From Lonicera japonica (lineage: Eukaryota > Streptophyta > Magnoliopsida > Dipsacales > Caprifoliaceae): DNA of 64,000 nt. Positions 1-10,815 of this stretch are shown here, piece by piece. Location: contig CM038471.1 of the NCBI GenBank assembly GCA_021464415.1, forward strand, positions 28,431,234 through 28,495,233, read 5' to 3'. The notes below the pieces were generated by a model. That model had not been told where the DNA came from and ran no database searches. It saw only the letters and a program-made list of their open reading frames with translations. A program made the position numbers and the translations under genes. The number at the start of each line of letters is the position of its first letter. The stretch's first letter is position 1.

Positions 1-279
1 TCCTGGAAACTTGTGAAAGGTGAGTTCCGTATTTCTGATCATCCTCAAACTTTTAGAGTTGTTAAACATTACCATAAAGAGTAGCATACTCGAAAATCAG
101 CTCGATCCGACGATCGGATCTCCGAACATTCAGAAAACCATGAGTTTTGTTTCGGGTGATCAAATGGAGGCCTTCTCGAAGTTAAAATGGTCTGAATTTT
201 GGTCAGTAGATAGGTATTATCGTGGGTAAGAACATATTCAAAGTTTAGCTTTAGTGGACATGGGATCATCAAGAATCAA

Positions 280-1020
280 TTTGTCTATCGTGCAATTCTA
301 GTCGAAATGTCCTTCGTAGTAAATTAAAATAAATAAAGGCCTTCCTGAATTCTGATCGAGCTAAAATTTGGATACAATCTAGAAAACATTTGGAAGGATA
401 ACATATCAAAAATTTAGGAAAATCTAACGGCTAGAAGTTCAATTGTCGAGGCTATTGTACGCAAGTACGTTTCCTATGCGGGAACAAACTCTTTGTACCA
501 AGCAAGGGAGACTGAATCCTTCCCGAACTCCAATCATCTCAAATTTTTTATAGAGTCTAGAAGACTTCTACTGGCAATACATATCCAAAATCAGCATCAT
601 CCAACGGTTATAACTTTACTTGTCGTATAAACAAGTGACCTTGTCTACAAGAAGTACATTTCATACGCGGGAACAAACTCTTTGTACCAATTTGAGGAGA
701 CCGAGTCCTTTGCGGACTCCAATTGTCTTCAAATTTTTACAGGATCTAGAAGACTTATATTGGCAATATATATCCAAAAATCAGCATGATCCAACGGTTA
801 GAACTTGACTTGTTGTGCAAACAAGTGACCTTGTCTACAAGTACTTTTCCTACGCGAAAACAAACTCTTCATACCAATCAGAGCAAAAGGAAACCTTCCT
901 GAAATATGATCGACCTAAAATTTTGACACAATCTAGAAGACTTCGCGATATATATCCAAAAATCAGCATGATCCAACGGTGGGAAGGCTTCGCAATAAGC
1001 TCTAAGAGTCCTGGTTGCAA
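280..1020 (+). repeat. About 188-bp tandem repeats in LTR U3
   Basis: Units recur at about 466, 655 and 842 (spacing 189 and 187). Each holds GGGAACAAACTCT or a close variant and ends with a CCAACGGTTA-like block. A more diverged unit lies upstream from about 280. Tandem repeats in U3 are common in large plant LTRs. Confidence 0.6.
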
Positions 1021-1054
1021 TCTTTTTTCTTGCTCTCCAAGCATTTTTTTCAAC

Positions 1055-1062
1055 TATAAATA
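1055..1062 (+). promoter_or_regulatory. TATA box of the left LTR
   Basis: TATAAATA followed by a C-rich run and a leader of about 970 bp to the LTR end. It is the expected Pol II start of the LTR transcript. Confidence 0.5.
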
Positions 1063-2033
1063 GACCCCCCCATCCATTCATGTTTTTCATCAACAATCAA
1101 GGGGATTTCGTGGTGCACACCAAGAGACCCTTATTCTCTCCCTCTAAGGAGGCCCAATTATAATTTTCTCTCTTCTTTTATTTATTCGTTAGTTTTATAA
1201 TTCATACTATTGTCTGTATAATTTTTATCACTTGATGGCTTTTCAAAACTTTTTTTTCAAATTGTTTTTCAAAACCAAAGGCGTATAACAAACCCTAAAC
1301 CAATTCCAAAATAGTATTATTACTTTCTTACTTTTCCAAAAGCCCGGATTAGCGGTATTGTTATGCGAAGGAATCGATAATCACTATATATCCAATCTAA
1401 CTCATAGATTGCGGTGTGTATGTGATAAATACTCGATTATGAGAGCACTAGTGCCATCTATACCGGTTTAATCAATAGACTATGGTATATAATCAGTCAA
1501 GTCGCCTCACGTCACATCGAATACAAGATTCCACATTGAATCAATTTCCAAAAAGCCCAGTACTTTACAAAATCACTCGTTTCATTGCATCTACTATTAT
1601 CAAACTCTCTTTTTTAAATCACACACACTTATTTTTAAAATCATGGGCAAATTAGGAAATACATTATTTTCATCCTATCCCCAAAATCCTAATTTCTAAA
1701 GCAAGTATGGAAAGCTGTAAAGTAATAGCAACAATATGCAAGAACTGAATTATAACACGCGCATATCCTACTTAAGATACTGAAAGGGCGAATTGGGTGC
1801 CTAACACCTTCCTAATTCGTAACTTAATCCCTGGACATTCGAATCAACTGGTTTCGCATATATTGTGTATAAGAGGATATTTAGTTCATAAATACGTCTC
1901 TTTTACACAAACATTTTTTGTTTGTTTAGTAAAACAAACTGGTGACTCTTATTCTTTTCAAAATCGATTTTCAAAGCAACAACGGAATCGGTGCCTACGA
2001 GGACCCCGGGCGTCGAGAACGCGGGTTCTCATA

Positions 2034-2180
2034 ATAGTTCATGGGGTGCATTGATAAACACGAGCTCCGCTATGTTTTTGAGTTTCTTGGCAAGCGATGC
2101 AGTTCTTCCTTTGAAACTAGAGGCATTTTGTCGAAATCCATGCAAGCATAATATCCTTAGTTTTCTTGCCGTCGTTGTAC
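2034..2180 (-). pseudogene. Fragment of FSH serine hydrolase (rhodanese-like 6 type)
   Basis: The minus strand reads KLRILCLHGFRQNASSFKGR and then TASLAKKLKNIAELVFINAP. This is the start of the FSH1/serine-hydrolase fold (LCLHGF strand and loop, LVF-x-AP strand). In plants this form occurs in rhodanese-like protein 6. The reading frame is open but the piece stops at the LTR border at 2033, so the catalytic Ser, Asp and His regions are absent. A splice-acceptor-like CAG precedes it at 2181-2183. It is a single truncated exon and cannot encode an enzyme. The family assignment rests on recalled motifs, not on a search. Confidence 0.65.
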
Positions 2181-2876
2181 CTGAGGCATAATTTGTCATT
2201 CAAATGCAAATAAAGGAAAGCAAGAGAAAGGTGTAGTTGAAATCCATTTTTAGAGAGTCCATAGCTAATCATATGTTTTGGAAATAAGGGTGTGTTTGGC
2301 CCGTTTAAATAGCAAATAATTCAATTCTTTGGTCCATGGAAAACAAAAACTTATGGAGAGGTGGTTTTGGGATTTCCGTGGGAAAGGGAAATTTGAGCAA
2401 ATTTATGTGAACACTAAGGAGGCATTTGATTGCAAAGGTTGAGCATGATTTAAACAACAAACTTTTCCGATAAAGTTAGAAAAGGAGGTGTATGGTGAGA
2501 TGTTCTATTACTTTTTTGTTTTTCTACATAATCCAATTCTCTATGTTGGGCAATGTTTTAAATAGTTATAGCGCGGGCAATAGCGTTTTGGTTCTGGCAG
2601 TGCGTAGTGCAAATAACGTATAGCATAAGCTATTCGGGACTCCAATAGCATAACAATTAAAAAAATAAAAAATAAGATTCAAAGTAGAAGCCTAATGAAT
2701 TTGCCCATAAGAAATGGAAGTGAAATATAATCCTGAAATTGGAGTAAGATTGTCTCATCCTCCTGCCTATAAATGTCTCCGTACATCGGACTATTTAATC
2801 TTGAAATGCAAATTGTGCTCACAGTATTTAGATAACAATACAAAAGATTAACACTACAAAGTGGAAAAAGAATTAC
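2181..2876. other. Gap without recognisable gene
   Basis: AT-rich sequence between two host gene fragments. No convincing coding exon, RNA gene or terminal repeats seen. A stretch near 2560-2650 (TTATAGCGCGGGC, then AATAGCG, then TATAGCAT) resembles dispersed plant repeats but has no boundaries I can define. Confidence 0.4.
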
Positions 2877-3674
2877 TTTTTGATTCAACTCCTTGTCCTG
2901 CATTACCAAATAGACGGGCAGCCTGATAAAGCAAGAATCAATGATTAGTGATAGATAAAATGAATGAAATTACATTAACAAAATCAAGAATGGGATGATA
3001 TATTACTCTGATGATTTTCGCGTGATCGAGTTCTAATCTTATCTATCATTTGTCTCCTTTCTTCTTCCTTTTTCAAGTCCAACGTGTATCGAAATCGACG
3101 AGAATGATTTAGCACAAGCGCCGCTTTCTAAGAACATAATCCAATTAGGTAAAACATAAGATTATACACCAAAATATTGAAGCAGATACGCTATCAGATT
3201 GTGATGCGAGAACAATTAAAGTACTACGTACACTACATGCTTTCACATATACTCCCTTCTGTCTTGCATTGTTAGTCCAGTTCCTTTTGGGACACAATTA
3301 CGTACGGAATCTCCCAATAGAAAACTAGCACATAATCAAAGCGTATCAATCTCCTAGTAGAAAATAAATAAGTTGTGTTATTAAACATTGACTAGTTTGA
3401 AACTAGTGTTTATTAAAAAGTACCATAGCCGAGGTGGGACTAAGACAGAGGGAGTACTATATATTATCGTGACATAATTGTATTTGCTCTAACAACATAT
3501 AAACAAACAAAACAAACATCCTAGCAAGAAATTGCGTACTCTCCATCTTTTTAGTCTTTTCACTTCAGCACTCTTGTTCCTGGTAATGTAAAAAGGATTT
3601 CCCCCCTCCTCCTCCTCGTCGCCATCCCACTGGCTACTTCCAGTCTCCTGATCACGCTTGCGCCGGTGGTACAT
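2877..3674 (-). pseudogene. N-terminal fragment of autoinhibited Ca2+-ATPase (ACA8/9/10 type)
   Basis: Three minus-strand exons match the start of plasma-membrane type IIB Ca2+-ATPases. Exon 1 (3674-3540) begins MYHRRKRDQETGSSQWDGD and ends KSAEVKRLKRWR at a GT donor. Exon 2 (3127-3007) gives KAALVLNHSRRFRYTLDLKK and then EEERRQMIDKIRT, which is the calmodulin-binding autoinhibitory segment. Exon 3 (about 2922-2877) gives AARLFGNAGQGVE. Introns have GT-AG borders. Near the end of exon 2 a 4-bp insertion breaks the frame: removing it restores a THAKIIR reading just before the donor. Everything after exon 3 is missing, and an FSH fragment follows instead. The family normally has about 1,050-1,090 residues and ten membrane helices, none of which is here. 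Central exons of a similar gene lie at 44012-48225, but in an order that rules out one collinear gene. Confidence 0.75.
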
Positions 3675-4291
3675 GATTTATCCTTCAGCAGTAATGATAA
3701 ACAATATTACTTAAACAAATTCAAAAGCCAATTCTCCCGTATTTCTCTCTTATCCTTGTATCCTTTTTTTCTTTTGTTTTTTTGCTTTGATTCTACTTTG
3801 TGTTTGAAAGATGAGAATATTTGAGGCTTCCATTTGAGGAAAACAATACTTTGAACTATGAGAATATTTGAGGCTTACATTTGAGGAAAAGAATATCTCT
3901 TCTTTTTTTTTTAAAGAAGAAATGACTTAATTAACATAAACATAAAACCTTAGAAGGGAACTATAATCATACAAGCACGAAACGCGTACATAGCCTTTTT
4001 TTTGGAAGAGGACAGATTCTAAAGGCAACAAACCATCCTCACCATGGCTGCAACTACATTCACCGTAATTGCCACTATCACTAAATCCATCAATTCGAAG
4101 GGAAATAATTTTAATATCAGTTCTCAAAACAATTAAGACGATCAGCCAATATTTACTTGCACTTTGGAGCTACCATTTATTCTCTCTGAGATTATAATGC
4201 GAGTTGGTAAATCAGAAGTCCAGAGTTCCACATTCTTAGCTCTGTAAATTCTTCTTTCCTGTTTGTTTCAAATCTTTATTCCCTTCACTAT

Positions 4292-4527
4292 TTATCTATT
4301 TGGTCCCCGGCTTCTCCCAATGCCGAGCTTTGGCAAACCCCGATTCAGTCCCTCCAACAAAACGCAGGCTTTACACCATTTCTGACTAGAAATATAGCCA
4401 CAGTGCTCGCAATCCTGAAATCCACACCTGATTTAATGATGTCAAGTATAGCTCAGGGTCTCATCCTTTCTAAATCGTTAATGAACTCCCGAGCAAAGCC
4501 GCGGTAAGCATTTGGGGAATAAATACA
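4292..4527 (-). pseudogene. C-terminal fragment of CTU1/NCS6 tRNA 2-thiolation protein
   Basis: The minus strand reads CIYSPNAYRGFAREFINDLE and AILDIIKSG, then in another frame [20 protein letters not shown] and [16 protein letters not shown] with a stop at 4292. This is the Cys-rich C-terminus of CTU1 (ROL5 in Arabidopsis), which thiolates wobble uridine of cytosolic tRNAs. An in-frame TGA replaces an Arg codon after ERMRP. A deletion between FRIA and CEHCG shifts the frame and removes part of the zinc region. The N-terminal PP-loop ATPase domain is absent. It lies about 600 bp upstream, in minus orientation, of the Ca2+-ATPase fragment. Confidence 0.75.
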
Positions 4528-4739
4528 TTAAGTGGAGAAGTAGTCCAGCTTTTTGAAGTATGCATCCATGAAAATCTCCTTCTCACATGTGTACATGGAA
4601 GGGTAATTTTATTTCTATCTGCGTATTTTTGCAGTTAATCCACCCTTGATTTATGTTAATATTGAAATAAACTTCTCAAAACTTCCTTATAAAAATTGAG
4701 AAGTATATCCACCAATTAGTAATCCTATTAAATGTATTT

Positions 4740-4856
4740 ACTTTTAAAATTAGTTTCCTAATTAGAATAAACTTCCTTACTTTTAAAATTAGTTTCATAA
4801 TTAGAATAAACTTCCTTACTTTTAAAATTAGTTTCCTAATTAGAATATACTTCCTT
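4740..4856. repeat. 39-bp tandem repeat, three copies
   Basis: Three copies of a unit starting ACTTTTAAAATTAGTTTC at 4740, 4779 and 4818, differing by one or two bases. Minisatellite in AT-rich intergenic DNA. Confidence 0.7.
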
Positions 4857-5473
4857 AATAATATATTTTCTTAATTTGTTAAAAGGTATATTGATACAAG
4901 TACTATAGATTCATTATTCATAAAAAATATACAATACTACAAAACTAGGCGGAAGTAATTTATATTATTACATCATAATACTAACGAATAATTTTTTTTA
5001 ACAAATGAGTTTACTATTTTCTTTTTCTTTTTTTCTATACAATGAGAGCTCTAAATAAATAAAAATAAAGCAGAATTAGAACTTAAGAAACTAATTAAGA
5101 ATTACTGGCCGGATGCAACAAATATCGTTTTCTTCAATTTCAATAATTTTAAGTAAAAGGGAAAATATTCAACTATAATATATGTTTGTTTTCTTGTTTG
5201 CCATGATAAATCTATAATTAAAGTTATAATTTTAATTTACTTCTAGGAAGGAACTAAATTTTGTAGACGTATTACAAATGTTTCAAATTATACTTACTGT
5301 TTAATTACTATTCCAAGACTAATGTGAATTATTGTATAATCTCAATTATGAAAATAAATGTGAATCATAGACTATAGTCTAATATTGAGTCTAAAAAGTG
5401 GATATAATTAACAATAAATTATATATATTAGAAATATCATTTTATTATACAATTTATGTTTACTTTTTGATAT
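4857..5473. other. AT-rich intergenic stretch
   Basis: No exon, terminal repeat or RNA gene recognised. It ends at the target site of the large nested element (ATTAT at 5474-5478). Confidence 0.4.
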
Positions 5474-5478
5474 ATTAT

Positions 5479-5765
5479 TGTGGGAACATAATTCTAAGCA
5501 TTCTCTTGTGGGCCTAGTTGGTCTTAACATCTCTTTATGGGCCGAATGAGTAAGATGAGGCCCAATTATCATAAAAGTTGAAAATGACCATGGGTGAGGC
5601 CTAATAACATAAGAGACTATTTGCCGAACAAAGAGCGAGGATTAGCCAAACAAAAGGAAAAACCGCCGAGCAAAAGATAATCAACTTTAGAAAGACCTCC
5701 AGCATACAGGTAGAAGATATATCAACACAAGCCTGCTCACCAATGAGAAAATGACACATACATAT
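5479..5765 (+). repeat. 5' LTR of outer element, first part
   Basis: Matches the first part of the LTR at 38013-38628 (GTGGGCCTAGTT, TTATGGGCCGAATGAG, GGTAGAAGATATATCAACAC). It is interrupted after CATAT (5761-5765) by another LTR element. Confidence 0.85.
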
Positions 5766-6524
5766 TGATGGGGTTAAATACTAATTTTACCATTGGCCTA
5801 CAAAAGTAATTCAACATTTTTACCTCTGATAAAATTCCATTTTTACGCCTGGTAAAATCTCATTTTTACCTCCACATCTACCACACCTCACCTACCACAC
5901 CTACCACATCTCACCTACCTCATCTACATCCACCAAAAATTACCTTTTTGCCCTTTATTTTTACCAAATTTACATTTTTGCCATTCTCCATTTACCTATA
6001 AATACCTCCCACCATTCATTCATTAAAGACACAACAAAAACACAATCATTCTCATCCAACACCATGCTTCTCATCCAAGATCCATCCATCTCATCTAAGA
6101 GATATAAAGCCATTGGCAATATAAATACAAGTCAATTTAAGAAGAAACGGAAGGGTCTTATACTCTCTCTTTTCATACTCCAAAAAATACCAACAACCCT
6201 TATACACTTTCTCTCCTACACAGTTTATTATTTATTTTGTTGAAATATTTGTATTCCTAATTCTATACTTATAAATAGAATTGAGGAAATCATAGAGAGA
6301 GAAGTTGGTAGCTTGTATTATCATCCAAATTGATCGCCTTTGAGCTAATACAAAGCAAGCATATACAAAAGGAGGATGTACTGCCGGAATAGTATAAGCG
6401 CTACCGGGGGAACCTACCTTAAAAAAAAAGTCATGTGTTCATCATTGCGCTGCATTTATTTTTTATTCACCGATATTCACTTATTGATTGGTTAATTATC
6501 TATTTTTAGATTTTGACACCATCA
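5766..6524 (+). repeat. 5' LTR of the LARD-like element
   Basis: Starts TGATGGGGTTAAATAC, has TATAAATA at 5997-6004 and ends GACACCATCA. A direct copy lies at 9518-10307. Confidence 0.85.
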
Positions 6525-6525
6525 G

Positions 6526-6541
6526 TTGGCGCCGTCTATGG
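6526..6541 (+). promoter_or_regulatory. Primer-binding site of the LARD-like element
   Basis: TTGGCGCCGTCTATGG lies one base after the LTR end. It differs at one position from the site of the outer element (10632-10647). Confidence 0.75.
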
Positions 6542-6596
6542 AAACGATAAGCTCTCTAAAGCTCTCGTTCTTTAGAAATTACAAGTGAATTTTCGG

Positions 6597-7040
6597 TGAA
6601 AAACTCAGAATCCCGCGGGCCTATGGTAGCTCAATATTCTCGGGCAGATAACTTCTTGCTCGGAACTCCAAATTATGCGATTCTGGAGTCCATTTTCGAG
6701 AACATTTCAAGAGCTACAACTTTTCAGTTCAAGCCTTTTTCAAATTCATCCATCTCGGGGTTCAAAACTTCGAAACAAACTTTCTGGAACGAAAAAGGTG
6801 AAAATCTCGCCGGCCTATGTAGTTCAATATTATCAGGCGCATAACTTTGTGCTCAAAACTCCAAATCATGCGATTCTGGAGTCCATTTTGAAGAAAATTT
6901 CAAGAGCTACAACTTTCTAGTTCAATCCGTTTTCAAATTTGGCCATCTCGGAGTCCAAAACAGGGGTACAAAGTTGATGCAACAAAAAATGCAAAAATCC
7001 CACAGGCCTACGCTAGCTCAATATTTATAGGTGCATAATC
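6597..7040 (+). repeat. About 193-bp tandem duplication in element leader
   Basis: Blocks with ATGCGATTCTGGAGTCCATT at 6675 and 6868, each followed by AAGAGCTACAACTTT, repeat with a period of about 193 bp. A third partial copy runs to about 7040. Both reading frames across it are open by chance, not because of a gene. Confidence 0.6.
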
Positions 7041-7433
7041 ATTAAAAAATTCACTTACCCAAGGGGATAAAACCTAAAAGAAGAGATAATTTATTTTTTA
7101 ATAACTCATATATGACTTTTTCTCTTTGTTTTAATATATCTAAAGTTGTATCATTTTCTTACGATCAATAATCTTTATTGTAGGTAAAATTGACGAGCTT
7201 TCAAAAAAAATTTACAATTAAATGTAATTTTTTGTCAAGTTCGTCCGACAAATCACAAAAAAGAAATTCAAATTTTTTTTCTGCGGATATCAAACTTCTA
7301 CAAAGTATAATGTAATTTTGAAGTCTGTCAGACAACCGCAGGACCACCCCAACTCAGAAAGATCTGGCTGAGAATGATCATATACTGCTACTCCACTGGT
7401 CCAAAGATCAAGATTTTGACGTTCCCTGATAAC

Positions 7434-7790
7434 AAATGAGAAAATTGTCAGAATTTGCCTAAGTCAGAAGGGGTCATGGCTCTACTCAAGACTTAGCAAA
7501 AAAAAACAAATTTTCCTTTTAAGAAACTGAGGACTTAAATGAGAAAATTGTCAGAATTTGCATAAGTTAGAAGTGAGCAAGACTCTACTCAAAACTTAGC
7601 AATTTGCCTAAGTTAGAAGGGAGCAAGACTCTACTCAAAACTTAGCCAAAAAGAACAAATTTTCCTTTTAAGAAATCAAGGACTTAAATGAGAAAATTGT
7701 CAGAATTTGCCTAAGTCGGAAGAGGGCATGACTCTACTCAAGACTTAGCCAAAAAGAACAAATTTTTCTTTTAAGAAACCAAGGATTTCG
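7434..7790 (+). repeat. Irregular tandem repeats, 105-147 bp period
   Basis: ATGAGAAAATTGTCAGAATT occurs at about 7436, 7541 and 7688. Between copies there are shared blocks with CTCTACTCAA and AACAAATTTTCCTTTTAAGA. Non-coding. Confidence 0.6.
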
Positions 7791-7947
7791 AAAAAATTCC
7801 TATCACCATATAGGTCGGGGAGAAGGGACGAGAGGCCTCTAGCACATATTTCAAAGTCGGAAGTTTTTGAAAAGCTGTCTCCAAACAATCACAAGTGGAA
7901 CATTTCCAGAATGTTTGTACAAAGCCCTCACTAGAGATGCACATTAT

Positions 7948-8637
7948 TTAGTCACTCAAAAAAGGCTGAAGAATCCGAAGATCATCAGCACTAAAATTCA
8001 AAATAGTACTGAAATCAGAAGAAGAATAATCAAAAAAATCACATCCTATATCCCCTAAAGCTGTCCAGTCAGGGCTTGTTGGTTCGGTAAACTCCGCAAT
8101 AAAACCATCTTGCGAAGATTGAGATAAAAGACCGTCCGAGATAGCCTGGTGATAGGCGTCCAAGGTAGCCTGGCGAAAGGCATCTGAGGCAGCTAAGGCA
8201 ATCTGGTAATAGGACGGATTCAGAAATGACGGCAAATCCACTTCAGTCGGAAGAGCCCTATTTTTTATAAGATTCGTGGTAGTCGAAAGGATATCTTGTA
8301 CACCTTCTTCCGACATAAGGAGCTTTAAAAAACTTCCGGGAATAGGTTCTGGAAGATTCACAGCAGTCGGAATAACATCAGGCATGTTATTTTCTGCTGA
8401 CAAATGGAACCTCGAGGAACCTCGAGGAGGAGCAAAGGAGCATAACAGGTTAACGCATGAAGACCATCTTTCTAATCGATCTTCTAAAGCCGTCACCCGT
8501 GCCTGTAACTCTTCCATTTTCTGTTCAAGAGAAACAAGGAGAGTAGTACAGCCTCTAATGGGATTCTCAATTCTCGCCGTGGCTTTAAGGAGATATGAAT
8601 TGAGAGTCTCAAGATGTTTTTCGGGGATATCTTGCAA
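7948..8637 (-). CDS. Antisense coiled-coil ORF in the LARD-like element
   Basis: An open frame of about 229 codons, opposite to the transposon's own direction. Residues about 35-60 (LEQKMEELQARVTALEDRLE) form a heptad coiled coil. The middle is rich in Asp, Ser and Leu. The C-terminal 40 residues are acidic with aromatic residues (GCDFFDYSS, DFSTILNF, ADDLRILQPFL), which resembles a transcriptional activation region. There is no ATG at the left edge of the frame; the first codon used here is TTG, so the true start is either the internal ATG in EQKMEEL or an upstream exon. I do not recognise the family. Antisense genes upstream of the 3' LTR are known in Tat-lineage elements, and position and strand fit that pattern. 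It could be a remnant rather than a working gene. Confidence 0.45.
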   Translation of the reverse strand: MQDIPEKHLETLNSYLLKATARIENPIRGCTTLLVSLEQKMEELQARVTALEDRLERWSSCVNLLCSFAPPRGSSRFHLSAENNMPDVIPTAVNLPEPIPGSFLKLLMSEEGVQDILSTTTNLIKNRALPTEVDLPSFLNPSYYQIALAASDAFRQATLDAYHQAISDGLLSQSSQDGFIAEFTEPTSPDWTALGDIGCDFFDYSSSDFSTILNFSADDLRILQPFLSD

Positions 8638-9032
8638 AAAAATGCAACGTTCCTCACCCCGAAAACAGTGAAGATTGTGTAATAATCCTGTCGATCAATT
8701 ATATTTCAAAATTTTTTATCATATTCGCAAGATAGAGGACATCTCTTGTGGCTATAAATGCAAGCCACACATGGAGGACCTGTAAAACGGTGAGTGTTCG
8801 ACATTATTTTAGTTTACTTTTGTAATAGAAACTGTATTACAAAAGAGAAAAATGGCGTTGGAAGAAATGGATTGGGTCTCGAGGAAGATGAAGAGGGAGA
8901 AGGGATAAGACCACGGATATCAAGTTCGGAAAAGAAGGGAAAGCTGTCTAAAAAGGGGAGAGGGAGAGGAGCCTCCGACAAGGAGAATCTCGAGGCGTCG
9001 ACAATAAAGGCAAGCCTCGAGAAAAAAAAAGG

Positions 9033-9037
<5 letters not shown>

Positions 9038-9062
<25 letters not shown>
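9038..9062. repeat. (TA)n microsatellite
   Basis: About twelve TA units. It lies upstream of the antisense ORF on the minus strand and could act as a TATA region, but this is not established. Confidence 0.8.
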
Positions 9063-9069
<7 letters not shown>

Positions 9070-9517
9070 AAGAGTTGAAAAATGCCCGAATAGAATGAAA
9101 CTATTTATGACCAAAAGTATAGCGAGCTTTAATGTTCCAAGCTCTACGACTTACATCCAATGTCTAACGAGTCCTACACATTGATGTTTCGAGCTCAATG
9201 ACTAGCATCCGAGATCTAACTTCCTTGAACTAAGACTCGAGATCAATGTCTAGCCAGCCTTACACAATGATGTTCTGAAACTCTAAGACTAATGATCAAA
9301 GTCTAGCTAGCTTTACACATTAATGTTCCGAGCTGCACAAAATTATGGTCAAAGGCTAACAAAACCTTACACGTCGATTATTCGAGCTCTCCCCATGATT
9401 ATCTTCCTCGACAAGTACCCGCTCTCACGCCTTAGCTTTGAGTCAAACCACTTATCCGGCAAAAATATTTATCCTTCACATTCAACTTTCAGCATAAAAA
9501 TAAAGGATAGGGGCAAT

Positions 9518-10307
9518 TGATGGTGTTAAATACTAATTTTACCATTGGCCTACAAAGGTAATTAAACATTTTTACCCCCGGTAAAATTCCATGTTTACCC
9601 CCGGTAAAATGTCATTTTTACCTCCACACCTACCACATCTCACCTACCACATCTCACCTACCTCACCTATCTCCACCAAAAATTACCTTTTTGCCCTTCA
9701 TTTTTACCAAATTTACCTTTTTGCCATTCTCCATTTACCTATAAATACCTCCCACCATTCATTCATTAAAGACATAAAAAAAACACAATCCTTCTCATCT
9801 AACACCATCCTTCTCATCCAAGATCCATCCATCTCATCTAAGAGACATAAAGCCATTGGCAATATAAATACAAGCCAATTCAAGAAGAAATAGAAGGGTC
9901 TTATACTCTCTATTTTTATACCCCCAAAAAATAGAAAGGTCTTATACTCTCTCTTTTTATACTCCAAAAAATACCAACAACCTTTATACACTTTCTCTCC
10001 TACACAGTTTATTATTTATTCTGTTGAAATATTTGTAATCCTAATTCTATACTTATAAATCGAATTAAGGAAATTATAAAGAGAGAAGTTGGTAGCTTGT
10101 ATTATCATCCAAATTGATCGCCTTTGAGCTACTACAAAGCAAGCACACACAAAAGGAGGATGTATTGCCTGAATAGCATAAGCACTACCGGGGGAACATA
10201 CCTTAAAAAAAAGTCATATGTTCATCATTGCGCCGCATTTATTTTTTATTCGTCGATATTCACTTATTGATTGGTTAATTATCTATTTTTAGATTTTGAC
10301 ACCATTA
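9518..10307 (+). repeat. 3' LTR of the LARD-like element
   Basis: Direct copy of 5766-6524 with TATAAATA at 9740-9747. It is about 31 bp longer, mainly because a block around AGGTCTTATACTCTC is duplicated at about 9897-9950. It ends CACCATTA where the first LTR has CACCATCA. Confidence 0.85.
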
Positions 10308-10630
10308 CAGATGATATCGCACGATGAATGATTATTGCACAAACAAATGACGAATTAACACGTGTAAAGTACGAAGAAGTTAATTACAACAGCTGCCCCT
10401 TCGACAGGTGGATGGAGGAAATGAATGCCACGGGGGCCCTAAGATATGCCCCGGATGGTCATTTCACTGATGACCTAATCCATCTTGGAAAACACAAAAT
10501 ACAGAGCTATAAATAGAAAAAGATGCTCTCTCAAAAGAGGAGGAAAACGATATATCAAAAGGCGAAATTCAGTTACCATCTCTATCAGCTTGGGCCGGAC
10601 CTGCTTCGATATACAAAAACACCACACACA
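10308..10630 (+). repeat. 5' LTR of outer element, second part
   Basis: Continues the LTR after the guest element. It begins with the target duplication CAGAT, has TATAAATA at 10508-10515 and ends ACCACACACA. It matches 38306-38628. Confidence 0.85.
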
Positions 10631-10631
10631 A

Positions 10632-10648
10632 TTGGCGCCGTCTGTGGG
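10632..10648 (+). promoter_or_regulatory. Primer-binding site of outer element
   Basis: TTGGCGCCGTCTGTGGG, one base after the LTR end. It is of the type common in plant Tat-lineage elements. Confidence 0.75.
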
Positions 10649-10815
10649 AAACTGCAACAAAAGGCTATTCCTCATTTTTCGGTAATTGGATTTCTACCTT
10701 TTATCATCTTACCTTTTTCCTTCAAACTCTGTTATTCATTTTTTGCCGTTTTCCTTATAACTGTCTTACTCGATTCGAAATCTGGTACAAAGTCCTTTGT
10801 GATAACTGTTTAGAA

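Larger units (their letters stand above)
1..2033 (+). mobile_element. Tat/Ogre-like Ty3 LTR, left end outside window
   Basis: Non-coding LTR-type sequence in plus orientation. A tandemly repeated U3-like part is followed by a TATA box (1055-1062), an untranslated leader and a U5-like block at 1782-1825 (AAAGGGCG, then GGGTGCCTAACACC). The same block, in the same order relative to TATA, is seen on the minus strand of the LTR at 13940-15451, so the two LTRs are related. CTGGTGACTCT at 1939-1949 also has a counterpart there. The end is placed at 2033 (TTCTCATA against TTCTCACA in the relative). No primer-binding site or gag follows, so this is a solo LTR or the last LTR of an element that begins before the window. 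It cuts a host gene fragment at its right border. Confidence 0.65.
5766..10307 (+). mobile_element. Non-autonomous LTR retrotransposon (LARD-like) inside the outer 5' LTR
   Basis: A 4.5-kb element with LTRs of 759 and 790 bp (5766-6524, 9518-10307), a primer-binding site and a polypurine-like AAAGGATAGGGGCAAT before the second LTR. The target duplication is CATAT (5761-5765) against CAGAT (10308-10312). The uninterrupted outer LTR at about 38303 reads CATATGATATCG across this point, which proves the insertion. The 3-kb interior has no gag, protease, RT or integrase. It contains tandem repeats and one antisense ORF. The primer-binding site is nearly the same as in the outer element, so a Tat-type helper could mobilise it; that is inference. 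Confidence 0.85.

Noticed and set aside
3927..4127. 66-codon minus-strand ORF
   Set aside because: No recognisable motif and no splice context; probably chance sequence between CTU1 and ATPase fragments.
9591..9893. 100-codon ORF
   Set aside because: Lies inside the LTR of the LARD-like element across its TATA box; composition is low-complexity and the matching part of the other LTR has a different frame.
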